Of a stretch of 64,000 nt of DNA, positions 16,685-26,172 are shown piece by piece. The notes under the pieces were generated by a model, which ran no database searches, had not been told where the DNA came from, and worked only from the letters and a program-made list of their open reading frames with translations. This stretch comes from CBDCWQ01 sp965223435. Lineage in GTDB: Bacteria; Myxococcota; Kuafuiibacteriia; Kuafuiibacteriales; Kuafuiibacteriaceae. The stretch is from NCBI GenBank assembly GCA_965223435.1, contig CBDCWQ010000006.1, positions 152,651-216,650 on the forward strand, read 5' to 3'. Position numbers and translations under genes: made by a program. How positions within the stretch are numbered: position 1 is the first letter of the stretch; the number at the start of each line of letters is the position of its first letter.

Positions 16685-18286
16685 TTAGGTTTCACCGAGG
16701 TGAACGAAGCGGGCCTCCTCAATGCCCTCAATGTCCGCGATCTGCTTGAGGACCACCTCGTCGACCCGACTGTCGATGCTGAGCACGGCCTTGGCCAAAT
16801 CGGAACTTTCGATGGCTTTGCTCAGGCTTAAGCCAGAAATATTGACTCGGTTTTGACCCAAGATGCTGCCAATCCTTCCAATGATTCCCGGTCGATCATG
16901 ATGGTGGGTCATGATGATATGCCCGCGGGCAGGCACTTCGACGATAAAGCCATCCACGCCCACGATGCGGGCGTCCTTGCCGTACAGAGCGCCGATCACT
17001 TCGGTTGTACCCTGGGCGCCGATCACCCGAATGGTGACCGCGTTGGCAAAGTGTTCGGTTTTGGTCTTTCGCTCCTCGATGACCTCAATGCCCCGCTCCT
17101 TGGCGACATGCGAAGCGCTCACGGGGTTGACGTCTCGACCCAAGGCGGTGGCCAGAAGGCCGGTGAGGACCGATGCGGTCACCGATTCGAGGGGCAGCTC
17201 GGATACCTCGCCGGCGTAGTTGATGCGCACGGACGCGACGTCGCCGCGGTGGAGTTGGCCCGCCATGCTTCCGATTTTTTCGCCGAGATGACCGTAGGGT
17301 CCTACGGTCTCCATCAGATCGGCAGAAACGGCCGGTGCGTTGATGGCGTTTCGGATGGCTCCGGTGGTGAGGTAGTCCGAGATTTGTTCGGCGACAGCGA
17401 CGGCAACGTTGATTTGCGCTTCGCTGGTGGAAGCGCCCAGGTGGGGCGTCAGAATCATGTTGTCGAGTTGCAAGAACGGATGGTCGGGTCCGGGGGGCTC
17501 TTTTTCAAACACGTCGAAGGCGGCACCGGCGAGCTTTTTAGAGCGCAAGGCTTCGGCGACCGCGGCTTCGTCCACCAGTCCTCCGCGGGCGGCGTTCACC
17601 AAGAAAGCACCATCTTTCATCTTCAGGATGCTGTCTTTGTTGATCAGGTTCTTGGTGGCCTCGAGCAGCGGAACGTGAAGGGTCACAAAGTCAGCGTTTT
17701 TGAGGAGCTCGTCGAGGCTGACAAGTTCAACACCAAGTTCGCGGGCCCGCTCTTTGGTGACAAAGGGGTCGTAGGCAAGCACGCGCATGTGGAGTCCGAG
17801 GGCGCGGTCGGCGACGATCTTGCCGATGTTGCCGAGGCCGACGAGGCCAAGGTTTTTTTGGCTGAGCTCGCTGCCTTGAAATTTGGACTTTTCCCACTTG
17901 CCACTTTTCATGGAGGCCGTGGCTTGGGGAATGTTCCGAACCAGCGCGCACAAAAGAGAAATCGCATGCTCAGCGGTTGTGACCACATTGCCCTCAGGGG
18001 TGTTCATGACGAGCACCCCCCGCTCAGTGGCCGCGTCGATGTCCACGTTGTCGACGCCGATACCCGCCCGTCCCACGACCTTGAGTTTTGGGGCGGCGGC
18101 GAGGACATCGGCGGTCACCTTGGTGGCGCTTCGAATTGCGAGTCCGTCGTAGTCTCCGATGATCGCCTTCAACCCGTCCGGAGAAAGCCCTACATTGACG
18201 TCGACTGTGAGATCGGGGCCCCGCTGTTTGAACGTATCGATGCCTTCTTGGGCGAGTTTGTCGCTGACCAGTACCTTAAAAGCCAT
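16685..18286 (-). CDS. serA: D-3-phosphoglycerate dehydrogenase
   Basis: Oxidises 3-phosphoglycerate with NAD, the first step of serine synthesis. 533 residues from the ATG at 18286 (MAFKVLVSDKL), the long form of the enzyme. Order: catalytic domain, Rossmann domain with GLGNIGK, NAARGGLVDEAAV, the acid/His pair in ILTPHLGAST, then the ASB domain and a C-terminal ACT domain (HHDRPGIIGRIGSILGQNRV) that usually binds serine for feedback control. An in-frame start 21 bases upstream is less likely. Divergent from lepA. Confidence 0.95.
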   Translation of the reverse strand: MAFKVLVSDKLAQEGIDTFKQRGPDLTVDVNVGLSPDGLKAIIGDYDGLAIRSATKVTADVLAAAPKLKVVGRAGIGVDNVDIDAATERGVLVMNTPEGNVVTTAEHAISLLCALVRNIPQATASMKSGKWEKSKFQGSELSQKNLGLVGLGNIGKIVADRALGLHMRVLAYDPFVTKERARELGVELVSLDELLKNADFVTLHVPLLEATKNLINKDSILKMKDGAFLVNAARGGLVDEAAVAEALRSKKLAGAAFDVFEKEPPGPDHPFLQLDNMILTPHLGASTSEAQINVAVAVAEQISDYLTTGAIRNAINAPAVSADLMETVGPYGHLGEKIGSMAGQLHRGDVASVRINYAGEVSELPLESVTASVLTGLLATALGRDVNPVSASHVAKERGIEVIEERKTKTEHFANAVTIRVIGAQGTTEVIGALYGKDARIVGVDGFIVEVPARGHIIMTHHHDRPGIIGRIGSILGQNRVNISGLSLSKAIESSDLAKAVLSIDSRVDEVVLKQIADIEGIEEARFVHLGET

Positions 18287-18451
18287 TGTGCGCGGGACCC
18301 TAACCAAGGGGCCTCACATCAGCAAGCATTGGCTGGGGCCTACGGGTATATGAGGGTTTGTTCGGGGCTGGCGTCTATCTTGAAATACAGGCTTGCTTGA
18401 GTAAGACCATCCTGAGAAGTTCGCGCGCTTACTGGGGATCTTCGGCGTCAT

Positions 18452-20275
18452 ATGGCTGCATCCAGCGACCGGTCGCTCGACCACATCAGAAACTTCTGTA
18501 TCATCGCCCACATCGACCATGGGAAGTCGACGTTGGCCGATCGGGTTTTGGAGCGTACTGGGGCGCTTTCCGAAAGAGAGAGCACAGATCAGTGGCTCGA
18601 TAAGATGGACCTCGAGCGGGAGCGGGGCATTACCATCAAAGCCCAGGCGGTGCGCCTCTCGTACCGGGCGCAGGATGGAAACACCTATCAGTTCAATCTG
18701 ATCGACACCCCAGGTCACGTTGACTTTACGTACGAGGTTTCGCGATCGCTCGCGGCCTGTGAGGGGGCGTTGTTGGTTGTGGATGCGGCCCAAGGCGTGG
18801 AGGCCCAGACCCTCGCCAACGTGTACTTGGCCGTGGACCAAGACCTGGAAATCGTTCCGGTGATCAACAAGATCGATCTGCCGAACGCGCGTCCTGACGA
18901 GATCAAAGAAGACATCCTCGAGGTGGTGGGCATCGATGCCTCGGAGGCGGTGCTGACCTCCGCGAAAACCGGCCAGGGCATCGAAGACGTGCTCGAGGCT
19001 ATTGTGGAACGCATGCTGCCGCCCGAGGGGGATGCCCAGGCACCGCTCCAAGCGTTGCTGATCGATTCATGGTTTGACCCGTACCGAGGCGTGATTTGTT
19101 TGGTGCGGATCAAGGAGGGCACCCTCAAACTCAAAGATCGGATCGCGTTTAAGCAGAACACCGAAAAAGACTTCGAAGTGGTCGAGATGGGCGTTTTCTC
19201 TCCCCACCCTCAGGCGCTCAAGACCCTCAGTGCGGGTGAGGTAGGGTTTTTTGCGGCCAGCATCAAGGATGTTCGCGATGCCAAGGTCGGCGACACAGTG
19301 GTTCTGGCGGGGACCGATGGGGTGCCCGCGTTGCCGGGTTTTCGGGAAGTCCAGGCCATGGTTTTTGCCGGCTTTTTCCCGATTCAGAGCTCAGGCTACG
19401 AGCAGCTGAGGGATTCGCTCGAGAAGCTTCGCCTCAACGACGCTGCTTTTTCTTTTGAGCCAGAGTCTTCTCAGGCCTTGGGTTTTGGTTTTCGCTGCGG
19501 TTTTTTGGGGCTGTTGCACATGAACATTGTGCAGGAGCGCCTCGAACGCGAGTTTGGCGCCGAGCTCATCACCACCTCGCCCACCACGGTTTACCGGGTC
19601 ACGGATAAAGAGGATGTGGTCAGTTTTGTGGACAACCCTGCGCAACTCCCATCCCCAGACCAGTTCAAGCTGCTCGAAGAGCCGGTGGTGTCTGTCAAGA
19701 TCCATACCCCGAGCGAGTATGTGGGCCCACTCCTGAAGTTGTGCGAAGATCGAAGGGGGACGCAGATCGGGTTGGAGTACCTGGCGAAAAACCGGGTCAT
19801 CCTGTCCTACGAGCTTCCTTTCGCTGAAGTGGTGTACGATTTCTTCGACAAAATGAAATCGCAAAGTCGCGGCTATGCGTCGCTTGACTACGAGTTTGCG
19901 GGGTATCGCTCCGCACCGTTGGTACGCCTTGATGTGCTCCTGAACGGCGAGCGGGTGGATGCGCTGTCCATCATTGTTCACCGTGAACGCGCGTACCAAC
20001 GCGGCAAGATTTTGGTGACCAAGCTCCGGAAAATCATTCCCCGCCAGCAGTACGATGTGGCGATCCAGGCTGCGATCGGTTCGAAAGTCATCTCTCGAGA
20101 GACGGTGAAGGCCTATCGCAAGGATGTCACGGCCAAATGTTACGGCGGAGATATCTCTCGTAAGCGCAAACTGCTGGAGCGACAGAAGGAAGGTAAGAAA
20201 CGGATGAAGCAGGTTGGGAGTGTCGAGATCCCCCAAGAGGCATTTTTGTCTGTTTTGAAAGTGGACGAGGAGTGA
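18452..20275 (+). CDS. lepA: Elongation factor 4 (ribosomal back-translocase)
   Basis: 607 residues, full length. Ribosomal GTPase that acts on stalled or mistranslocated ribosomes. GTPase motifs are canonical: AHIDHGKST, RGITIKAQAV, DTPGHVDF and NKIDLPNA, in contrast to the EF-G-like protein earlier in the window. The LepA-specific C-terminal domain (SRGYASLDYEFAGYR, then KLRKIIPRQQYDVAIQAAIG) is complete. lepB follows with a 4-base overlap, the classic lepA-lepB arrangement. Confidence 0.97.
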   Translation: MAASSDRSLDHIRNFCIIAHIDHGKSTLADRVLERTGALSERESTDQWLDKMDLERERGITIKAQAVRLSYRAQDGNTYQFNLIDTPGHVDFTYEVSRSLAACEGALLVVDAAQGVEAQTLANVYLAVDQDLEIVPVINKIDLPNARPDEIKEDILEVVGIDASEAVLTSAKTGQGIEDVLEAIVERMLPPEGDAQAPLQALLIDSWFDPYRGVICLVRIKEGTLKLKDRIAFKQNTEKDFEVVEMGVFSPHPQALKTLSAGEVGFFAASIKDVRDAKVGDTVVLAGTDGVPALPGFREVQAMVFAGFFPIQSSGYEQLRDSLEKLRLNDAAFSFEPESSQALGFGFRCGFLGLLHMNIVQERLEREFGAELITTSPTTVYRVTDKEDVVSFVDNPAQLPSPDQFKLLEEPVVSVKIHTPSEYVGPLLKLCEDRRGTQIGLEYLAKNRVILSYELPFAEVVYDFFDKMKSQSRGYASLDYEFAGYRSAPLVRLDVLLNGERVDALSIIVHRERAYQRGKILVTKLRKIIPRQQYDVAIQAAIGSKVISRETVKAYRKDVTAKCYGGDISRKRKLLERQKEGKKRMKQVGSVEIPQEAFLSVLKVDEE

Positions 20276-21309
20276 GCAAGGCAAGCACAAAGGAGTCTGT
20301 GGATCTCCCCAACAGCGGAGGGTCGAAAAGCGTCGGTCCCCCCAGTCGACACGCCGAGAAGAGTGCCCGGCGGTTCTTAAAAGATGTCCGAAAGCTGGTC
20401 CGGAAAAACGACCGGAGGATCTCCGACGACGATCGCCGGGCCATCGCGGACCGCATGGCTCAAGTGGCTGTCGCCCTAGAGCGCGGCGACGACGCGGGTG
20501 CCCTGGCGGACGCGGTTCAGGCCCTTGATGAACGGGCCGACCAAGCGCTGGGCGCGTACAAAAAAAGTGCGCTTCGAGAATACTCCGAATCGGTGGTCAT
20601 CGCGGTGCTGATCGCGATGGTGCTCCGAGCCTTTGTCGTCGAGCCCTTTAAGATTCCGACGGGATCGATGATTCCCACCCTCGCTGTGGGGGACCATATT
20701 TTCGTAAGCAAGTTCATCTATGGCCTGCGGGTGCCGCTCACCAACAGCTGGTTTGCGCAGTGGGGTACGCCGGAGCGAGGGCATGTGATCGTCTTTCGGT
20801 ATCCGCTCGATCTGTCCAAAGACTACATCAAGCGCGTGGTGGCGGTGGCCGGTGATCGAATTCGGATAGAGGGGCGGGAAGTGTACGTGAACGGGAGCAA
20901 GTTGGCGCGCGCGGCGCCTACAGAGTTTGCCTACACCAAAGAAGATGAGGACGGGCGCCCTCCACCAGGAGGGATTCAGCATGCTTTGGCTTTTGCCGAA
21001 ACAAGCCGAGACTCCAATCAGGAATACACCGTGATCTATCACCCGTATGAACGTGCACCCAGCCCCTTAGAGCTCGGCGCGGGGCTCAAGGGACTCGATT
21101 GTGCACCCATCGAAGATGGAAGCCCAGAATGTACCGTTTCTGATGGCTGGTTGTTCGTCATGGGGGACAATCGCGACAATTCTGCGGACAGCCGTGTGTG
21201 GGGTGGCGTACCGACGGAGTTTGTAAAAGGCCGGGCCCTGTTTATTTGGTGGTCTCGGGGATCGCGGTCCGGTATTCATTGGGACCGAATCGGCAAGGCC
21301 GTGCAGTGA
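20272..21309 (+). CDS. lepB: Signal peptidase I
   Basis: Membrane serine/lysine protease that removes Sec signal peptides. The GTG start overlaps the lepA stop (GTGA). 345 residues. The first ~100 form a charged, helical, apparently cytoplasmic extension (EKSARRFLKDVRKLVRKNDR) that ordinary family members lack or have shorter. Then come one membrane segment (~107-120), the catalytic PTGSMIPTL with Ser132, and KDYIKRVVAVAGDRI with Lys187. MGDNRDNSADSRVWG is the conserved box E. Confidence 0.95.
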   Translation: MSKASTKESVDLPNSGGSKSVGPPSRHAEKSARRFLKDVRKLVRKNDRRISDDDRRAIADRMAQVAVALERGDDAGALADAVQALDERADQALGAYKKSALREYSESVVIAVLIAMVLRAFVVEPFKIPTGSMIPTLAVGDHIFVSKFIYGLRVPLTNSWFAQWGTPERGHVIVFRYPLDLSKDYIKRVVAVAGDRIRIEGREVYVNGSKLARAAPTEFAYTKEDEDGRPPPGGIQHALAFAETSRDSNQEYTVIYHPYERAPSPLELGAGLKGLDCAPIEDGSPECTVSDGWLFVMGDNRDNSADSRVWGGVPTEFVKGRALFIWWSRGSRSGIHWDRIGKAVQ

Positions 21310-21525
21310 CCGGTTGTCGCCTGGGGTGGGCAAGGGGCCGTCGCGGGCCTGCCGGCTGATGGCAGAGGGCAAACGCCTGGGCGTGTGCCGTCGGCCATCT
21401 TTCTGGCGGCGACGAGCCGTCGGCCGGGGAACGGGTCATCTGACTTGGGATCCTTGCCGGGGATGGCTTTTTTCTTTGACAGTCCCTGAGGGGGACGCCA
21501 TAGCCGATGGAGGAGCAGAAGGAAC

Positions 21526-22083
21526 GTGGTGGAGCGCAAAGAAGTCCGGCTGGCTGGCGCCGGAAGTCATGGAATGATCGAGGCTGGTTTGGTTCTTCAA
21601 GAGGCGGCCGCGATCTACGATGATCTGAATGCCCACCATGTCCAAAGCTACGGGCCAGAAGCCCGGGGGCACGCGGCACGGTCAGAGGTCATCATCTCCG
21701 ACGGAGATATAGATTACCCTAAGGCAACTCAGTTGGATGTCTTTTTGGCGACGTCCCAAGAAGCGGTGGAACGGTATTCTCATGACCTCAAACCCGGGGG
21801 CATGTTGATCGTCGACCAAGCGGTCAAACCGCTGTCGGCGGATGAAACCCGGGTGTATCAACTTCCCCTGATCGAAACCGTGGAGCGAGAGCTCGGAAAA
21901 ATGTCGCTTCTTTACGTGGTGGCGCTCGGGGCCCTGGTCGAGTTTTCAGAGGCCGTCAGCAAACCCGCCATCGAGGCTGCGGTCCGAGATCACGTGCCCC
22001 GCGGGGGTGAGGAAAACTATATGCGCGCCCTGGAGACGGGCTACCGCCTGGGTCGCGAAGCTTTAGAAAAGAAGGAGTCATGA
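21526..22083 (+). CDS. 2-oxoacid:ferredoxin oxidoreductase gamma subunit, orphan
   Basis: 185 residues matching the gamma (KorC-like) domain: VQSYGPEARGHAARSEVIIS, IDYPKATQLDVFLATSQEA, then LKPGGMLIVD. In the enzyme this subunit packs against the thiamine-diphosphate alpha and beta subunits that decarboxylate 2-oxoglutarate or another 2-oxoacid and reduce ferredoxin. No alpha, beta or delta gene is adjacent. The glycine-rich N-terminal motif, usually GGQGV, reads GSHGM here. The start is GTG at 21526 behind AAGGA. ndk follows 4 bases after the stop, so it is in an operon with ndk and probably rlmN. Confidence 0.82.
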   Translation: MVERKEVRLAGAGSHGMIEAGLVLQEAAAIYDDLNAHHVQSYGPEARGHAARSEVIISDGDIDYPKATQLDVFLATSQEAVERYSHDLKPGGMLIVDQAVKPLSADETRVYQLPLIETVERELGKMSLLYVVALGALVEFSEAVSKPAIEAAVRDHVPRGGEENYMRALETGYRLGREALEKKES

Positions 22084-22087
22084 ACCC

Positions 22088-22525
22088 ATGGCCATCGAAC
22101 GCACGCTGAGTATTGTCAAACCGGACGCGGTCCGAAAGGGCGCCATCGGGGGTTGCCTCAATAAGCTCGAGGAGGCAGGCCTGAAGATCGTCGCCACCCG
22201 AATGGTCCATTTGAGCCAAGCCCAGGCGCGCGCTTTTTACGCCGTCCACAAGGAGCGCCCGTTTTACAACGACCTCGTGGCCTTTATGACCAGCGGCCCC
22301 TCGGTGGTCTCCGTTCTTGAGGGCGACGGGGCGATCCTGAAAAATCGCAACGTCATGGGCAAAACCAACCCCGAAGAGGCGGACGAAGGCACCATCCGGA
22401 AGCTGTACGGAACCAACATCGAGCACAACGCGGTGCATGGGTCTGATGCTCCTGAAACCGCGCGCGAAGAGATCGCGTTTTTCTTTCCCGCCTCAGATAT
22501 CCAGTCCTACGACCGCGTAGGGTAG
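22088..22525 (+). CDS. ndk: Nucleoside diphosphate kinase
   Basis: Balances nucleoside triphosphate pools by phosphate transfer from ATP through a His intermediate. 145 residues, usual length. ERTLSIVKPDAV at the start and NAVHGSD with the catalytic His are unmistakable; MGKTNPEEA is the conserved loop (often GATNP). It follows the orphan gamma-subunit gene by 4 bases. Confidence 0.97.
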   Translation: MAIERTLSIVKPDAVRKGAIGGCLNKLEEAGLKIVATRMVHLSQAQARAFYAVHKERPFYNDLVAFMTSGPSVVSVLEGDGAILKNRNVMGKTNPEEADEGTIRKLYGTNIEHNAVHGSDAPETAREEIAFFFPASDIQSYDRVG

Positions 22526-22566
22526 CGCCTAGCGCCTGGCTGACGGCTTCGCCCCACAACGATGAC

Positions 22567-23766
22567 ATGAACGACTTGGCCCCATCGGGAGAATCCGAAA
22601 GGTTGTCGCCCGTAGACGCACCGCCGGTCGCGTCACGGGCGGTGTCCCAAGCGCCGAGCTTGGATGTACCCGCGCCGGATCTACGGGCGTTGCGCTTGGA
22701 GACGCTCGCCGAGACCCTGGAGGCTCTGGGTGAACCCGGCTATCGCGCGGGGCAGGTCTTTCGGTGGATCCATGGGCGCGGCGCGCGGGACTTCGAGGCG
22801 ATGACCAATGTCAAAAAGTCGCTCCGAGAAACGCTGCGCCAAAAATTTCGATTGTCCTCGATGGGTATTGTGCGTGTCGAGCGCGCGCTGGATGGGACGA
22901 GGAAGTATGCCCTTCGAACGCACTCGGGGGAGATCGTGGAGTGTGTGTACATCCCCGATGCGTCGTCACCGGGGCGCAACACCCTGTGTATCTCATCGCA
23001 AGTAGGCTGTGGGCTCGATTGCAAATTTTGCTTGACGGCTTCGCTGGGCTTGGTTCGCAATCTCTCCTTCGGAGAAATTGTCGAGCAGGTGACCCGAGTC
23101 AAGGAAGACCTGGCCCAAGATGAGCATCGTTCAAGCGCACCGAAGGCCGACGCGTCTCGAATCGCGAACATCGTGATGATGGGGATGGGCGAGCCGCTGC
23201 AGAACTACGGACCGGTCGTCGATGCCCTTCGGGTTATCTCTTCAGACGACGGTCACGGGATCTCTTTGCGACGAATCACGGTCAGCACGGTGGGGCTTGC
23301 GCCTCGGATACCGCGGTTGGGGCGGGATGTTGCGGTGAATCTTGCGGTGTCGTTGAATGCGACCACCGACGAGGTGCGAGATCGCATCATGCCCATCAAT
23401 CGTCGCTACAATATTGCGACTTTGCTGGAGGCCTGCCGGGCTTTTCCGCTCCCTGAACGGCGGCGCATCACCTTCGAATATGTGCTTCTTGAGGGGTGCA
23501 ACGACAGCGACGATGACGCCCGACGGTTGATCAAACTGCTTCGGCCCATACGCTCCAAGGTCAACTTGATTCCGTTTAATCCGCACCGCTACAGTTCATT
23601 TCGTCGGCCATCCGAAGGCCGTATTCAGCGATTCAGGGAGATCGTCAATCGGGGTGGGTTGACAGCGATGGTGCGTACGCCTCGGGGCGACGATATTTTG
23701 TCAGCCTGTGGTCAACTCGGTGCCGCGGTTGAGGGAAAGCGTCGTCGTCTCCCGGTTTGTTCCTGA
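22567..23766 (+). CDS. rlmN: Dual-specificity 23S rRNA/tRNA adenine-C2 methyltransferase
   Basis: Radical-SAM enzyme that methylates A2503 of 23S rRNA and A37 of some tRNAs. 399 residues; the N-terminal ~40 are a variable Pro/Ala-rich lead. The SAM cluster motif is CGLDCKFC inside SSQVGCGLDCKFCLTASLG. MGMGEPLQNY follows, and the second catalytic Cys lies in SACGQLGA at the end. Start ATG at 22567. Confidence 0.96.
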   Translation: MNDLAPSGESERLSPVDAPPVASRAVSQAPSLDVPAPDLRALRLETLAETLEALGEPGYRAGQVFRWIHGRGARDFEAMTNVKKSLRETLRQKFRLSSMGIVRVERALDGTRKYALRTHSGEIVECVYIPDASSPGRNTLCISSQVGCGLDCKFCLTASLGLVRNLSFGEIVEQVTRVKEDLAQDEHRSSAPKADASRIANIVMMGMGEPLQNYGPVVDALRVISSDDGHGISLRRITVSTVGLAPRIPRLGRDVAVNLAVSLNATTDEVRDRIMPINRRYNIATLLEACRAFPLPERRRITFEYVLLEGCNDSDDDARRLIKLLRPIRSKVNLIPFNPHRYSSFRRPSEGRIQRFREIVNRGGLTAMVRTPRGDDILSACGQLGAAVEGKRRRLPVCS

Positions 23767-23775
23767 GGCGTCGGG

Positions 23776-24135
23776 TCAGTCGGGAAAGCCGCAGTCGCGC
23801 CAGAGGGTGACCCGGGCTCGAGCCTCATCCGAAACGCTCGGTTCTCCCGAGCTTGGGGGGGGCTGCCGGCCCGAGGTGATGGCATCGGCCACGGCGGTTC
23901 GCTGACTGAGGTCAAGGGGTAGGCTTTCGAAGTCGAGTCCTGCGGGAGCGCCCCTCCTTGCGGCGCCCACGCGCTGGCTGTCGTGACATCCGCTGCAATG
24001 GGTCACGATGATGTTGGGGTGGATGTCTCCTGCGAGGCTCGGAGCCGCGTCGCACCGGTTTTGCGTACCGTTTTCACCGCAGGCAATGGCCCCGCCGAGA
24101 AGCAAAACTGCCGTCCACCAACGTATTGTCGACAT
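23776..24135 (-). CDS. Small c-type cytochrome-like lipoprotein
   Basis: 119 residues from the ATG at 24135 (MSTIRWW). A hydrophobic signal ends GGAIAC, a lipobox candidate with the Cys at about residue 19. The mature part has a single heme motif CSGCH, then APAGLDFESLPLDL, as in small Planctomycete/Myxococcota-type cytochrome c domains. No clear distal Met ligand is seen. It lies alone on the minus strand between rlmN and mtnP, convergent with rlmN. Likely an envelope-anchored electron-transfer or heme-binding protein. Confidence 0.7.
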   Translation of the reverse strand: MSTIRWWTAVLLLGGAIACGENGTQNRCDAAPSLAGDIHPNIIVTHCSGCHDSQRVGAARRGAPAGLDFESLPLDLSQRTAVADAITSGRQPPPSSGEPSVSDEARARVTLWRDCGFPD

Positions 24136-24230
24136 GGATGTATTCTCCGGCGCTTGGGGCTCAGCTTCAAGGGCCGACGATCGGTGCCGGGAGGTTGACG
24201 CTCGGGAAGGGCGGATGGTAGCCGGGTCGG

Positions 24231-25124
24231 ATGCCGACAGAGGCACACACGGACGTGCTTGGGGTCATTGGTGGCAGCGGTCTTTATGACCTGGAGGGAC
24301 TCGAGGCCCGTGAAGAAATCGTTCTCGAAACACCCTTTGGTGCGCCCTCGGGCCCCTTTGTCCGTGGCCGGGTTTCCGAACGGTGGGTGGTTTTTCTGCC
24401 CCGGCATGGTCTCGGGCATCGTCTGCTGCCCCACGAACTGAATTTTCGTGCCAACATTTGGGGTTTCAAGAAGCTGGGGGTACGGCAGCTGATCTCCGTT
24501 TCCGCGGTGGGCTCCATGAAGGAGGACATCGTTCCCGGTGAGCTCGTTTTGGTCGATCAGTTCATCGATAGAACCCGGCAGCGTCCGAGTTCCTTTTACG
24601 GGGACGGCATTGTGGTGCACGTGCCCATGGCCGATCCAGTGTGCCCGAGCCTGCGCAAAGCTTTGGGACAAGCTTCGGGGGCGGTCAATGCCCCGGTTCA
24701 CCGCCAGGGGACGTATTTGTGCATCGAGGGACCGCAATTTTCGACCCGAGCGGAGTCCTTGTTGTATCGAACGTTTGGTGTCGACGTCATCGGCATGACC
24801 AACATGCCTGAGGCTCGCCTCGCGCGCGAGGCAGAGATCTGCTACGCGAGCATCGCGCTGGCCACGGACTATGACAGCTGGCACGCCCACGAAGCCGACG
24901 TTTCGGTGGAGGCGATCCTAAAAACCCTTCGCGCCAATGTGGAGCGCGCGAAGACCTTGATTGTCACCTTTGCCAAAAAACCTTTTGTCGAAGGCGGCTG
25001 CGATCTGTGTGCGTGCGCTGCGCGGACCAGTCTCATGACGCCCAAAGAGGCCATTCCTCCTGAGGTCCTGGCCAAGCTTGGCCCCATTCTTGATCCATTT
25101 TTGACCCCGAACAACGCACCATAA
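24231..25124 (+). CDS. mtnP: S-methyl-5'-thioadenosine phosphorylase
   Basis: Splits methylthioadenosine with phosphate to adenine and methylthioribose-1-phosphate, recycling the by-product of polyamine synthesis. 297 residues. Family motifs: GVIGGSGLYDL, LPRHGLGHRLLPHELNFRAN, CIEGPQFSTRAES, GMTNMPEARLAREAEICYA and DYDSWH. The pattern fits MTAP rather than purine nucleoside phosphorylase. The PfkB kinase begins 10 bases downstream, so the two may form a purine salvage unit. Confidence 0.93.
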   Translation: MPTEAHTDVLGVIGGSGLYDLEGLEAREEIVLETPFGAPSGPFVRGRVSERWVVFLPRHGLGHRLLPHELNFRANIWGFKKLGVRQLISVSAVGSMKEDIVPGELVLVDQFIDRTRQRPSSFYGDGIVVHVPMADPVCPSLRKALGQASGAVNAPVHRQGTYLCIEGPQFSTRAESLLYRTFGVDVIGMTNMPEARLAREAEICYASIALATDYDSWHAHEADVSVEAILKTLRANVERAKTLIVTFAKKPFVEGGCDLCACAARTSLMTPKEAIPPEVLAKLGPILDPFLTPNNAP

Positions 25125-25134
25125 GGAGCAAAAC

Positions 25135-26061
25135 ATGTCCGTTCTCGTCGTAGGTTCCATGGCCATCGACTCTGTCGAAACCCCGTTTGGCAAGCGCCCT
25201 GATGCGCTTGGTGGAAGCGCCAACTATTTTTCCATGTCTGCGAGCTTGTTTACCCAAGTCCGACTGGTGGCCACCGTCGGGGAGGACTTCCCGGAGGCCC
25301 ATCTCAAGCGCCTCGAGGAGCGCTCCATCGACCTCGCGGGACTTGAGCGGGTCTCGGGGGGCAAGACCTTTCGTTGGAGCGGTAAGTACGGCGCCAACTT
25401 GAACGAAGCGATCACCTTGGACACTCAGCTCAATGTCTTTGCGGATTTCAAGCCGAAGCTGCCCGAGCACTTTCGAGACTCCGAGTACGTTTTTTTGGCA
25501 AACATTCATCCTGCGCTCCAGGCGGAAGTGGTCGAGCAGGTGCGGGCGCCTAAGCTGGTTGCCCTCGATACGATGAACTTCTGGATCGAAGGAGAGCGCG
25601 AGGCCCTGAAGACGGTCCTGAAAAGGACCGATGTCCTCACCATCAATGAGGGTGAGGCTCGCCTCTTGGCCGAAGAGCACAATATTCTCAAAGCGGCGCA
25701 GGCTATTCGGGGCATGGGGCCGCGGATCTTGGTGATCAAGCGGGGCGAATACGGGGCTCTGTATTACGATGGTGAGCATCTGTTCTACGCGCCTGCGTAC
25801 CCGCTGGAGTCGGTATTTGATCCAACCGGCGCTGGGGATACGTTTGCGGGGGGCATGATGGGGTACCTCGCGCGCTCGGGGAGCCAAGACGTTTCGGTTT
25901 TTCGCCAAGCCATTGTAGCCGGTTGCGTGATGGGTTCCTTTACGGTTGAGCGCTTTTCGGTGGATCGTTTACAGGAAGTCACGTTGTCTGAGTTTCGAGA
26001 GCGCTTTGTGCGTTTTCGGGCGCTCACCCACTTTCAGGAACTGCACGGAGACTTCGCGTGA
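25135..26061 (+). CDS. PfkB-family sugar/nucleoside kinase
   Basis: 308 residues, start ATG behind AAGGAG. The ribokinase fold is shown by LGGSANYFSMSASLF (substrate-binding Gly pair), VATVGEDF and the C-terminal anion hole with catalytic Asp, FDPTGAGDTFAGGMMG. The adjacent mtnP suggests adenosine or another nucleoside as substrate. The sequence alone cannot separate adenosine kinase from other PfkB enzymes. Confidence 0.85.
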   Translation: MSVLVVGSMAIDSVETPFGKRPDALGGSANYFSMSASLFTQVRLVATVGEDFPEAHLKRLEERSIDLAGLERVSGGKTFRWSGKYGANLNEAITLDTQLNVFADFKPKLPEHFRDSEYVFLANIHPALQAEVVEQVRAPKLVALDTMNFWIEGEREALKTVLKRTDVLTINEGEARLLAEEHNILKAAQAIRGMGPRILVIKRGEYGALYYDGEHLFYAPAYPLESVFDPTGAGDTFAGGMMGYLARSGSQDVSVFRQAIVAGCVMGSFTVERFSVDRLQEVTLSEFRERFVRFRALTHFQELHGDFA

Positions 26062-26172
26062 ATTCATGGCGGTCATGGCGGTTAACGGCGGGCTAAACCC
26101 GCCTGCCGCCTCTACGCATCGGCCTTTGGCCGCTGCTGCGCGCTCGCGCTGCTCGCTTGCTTCAGGGGCTCT

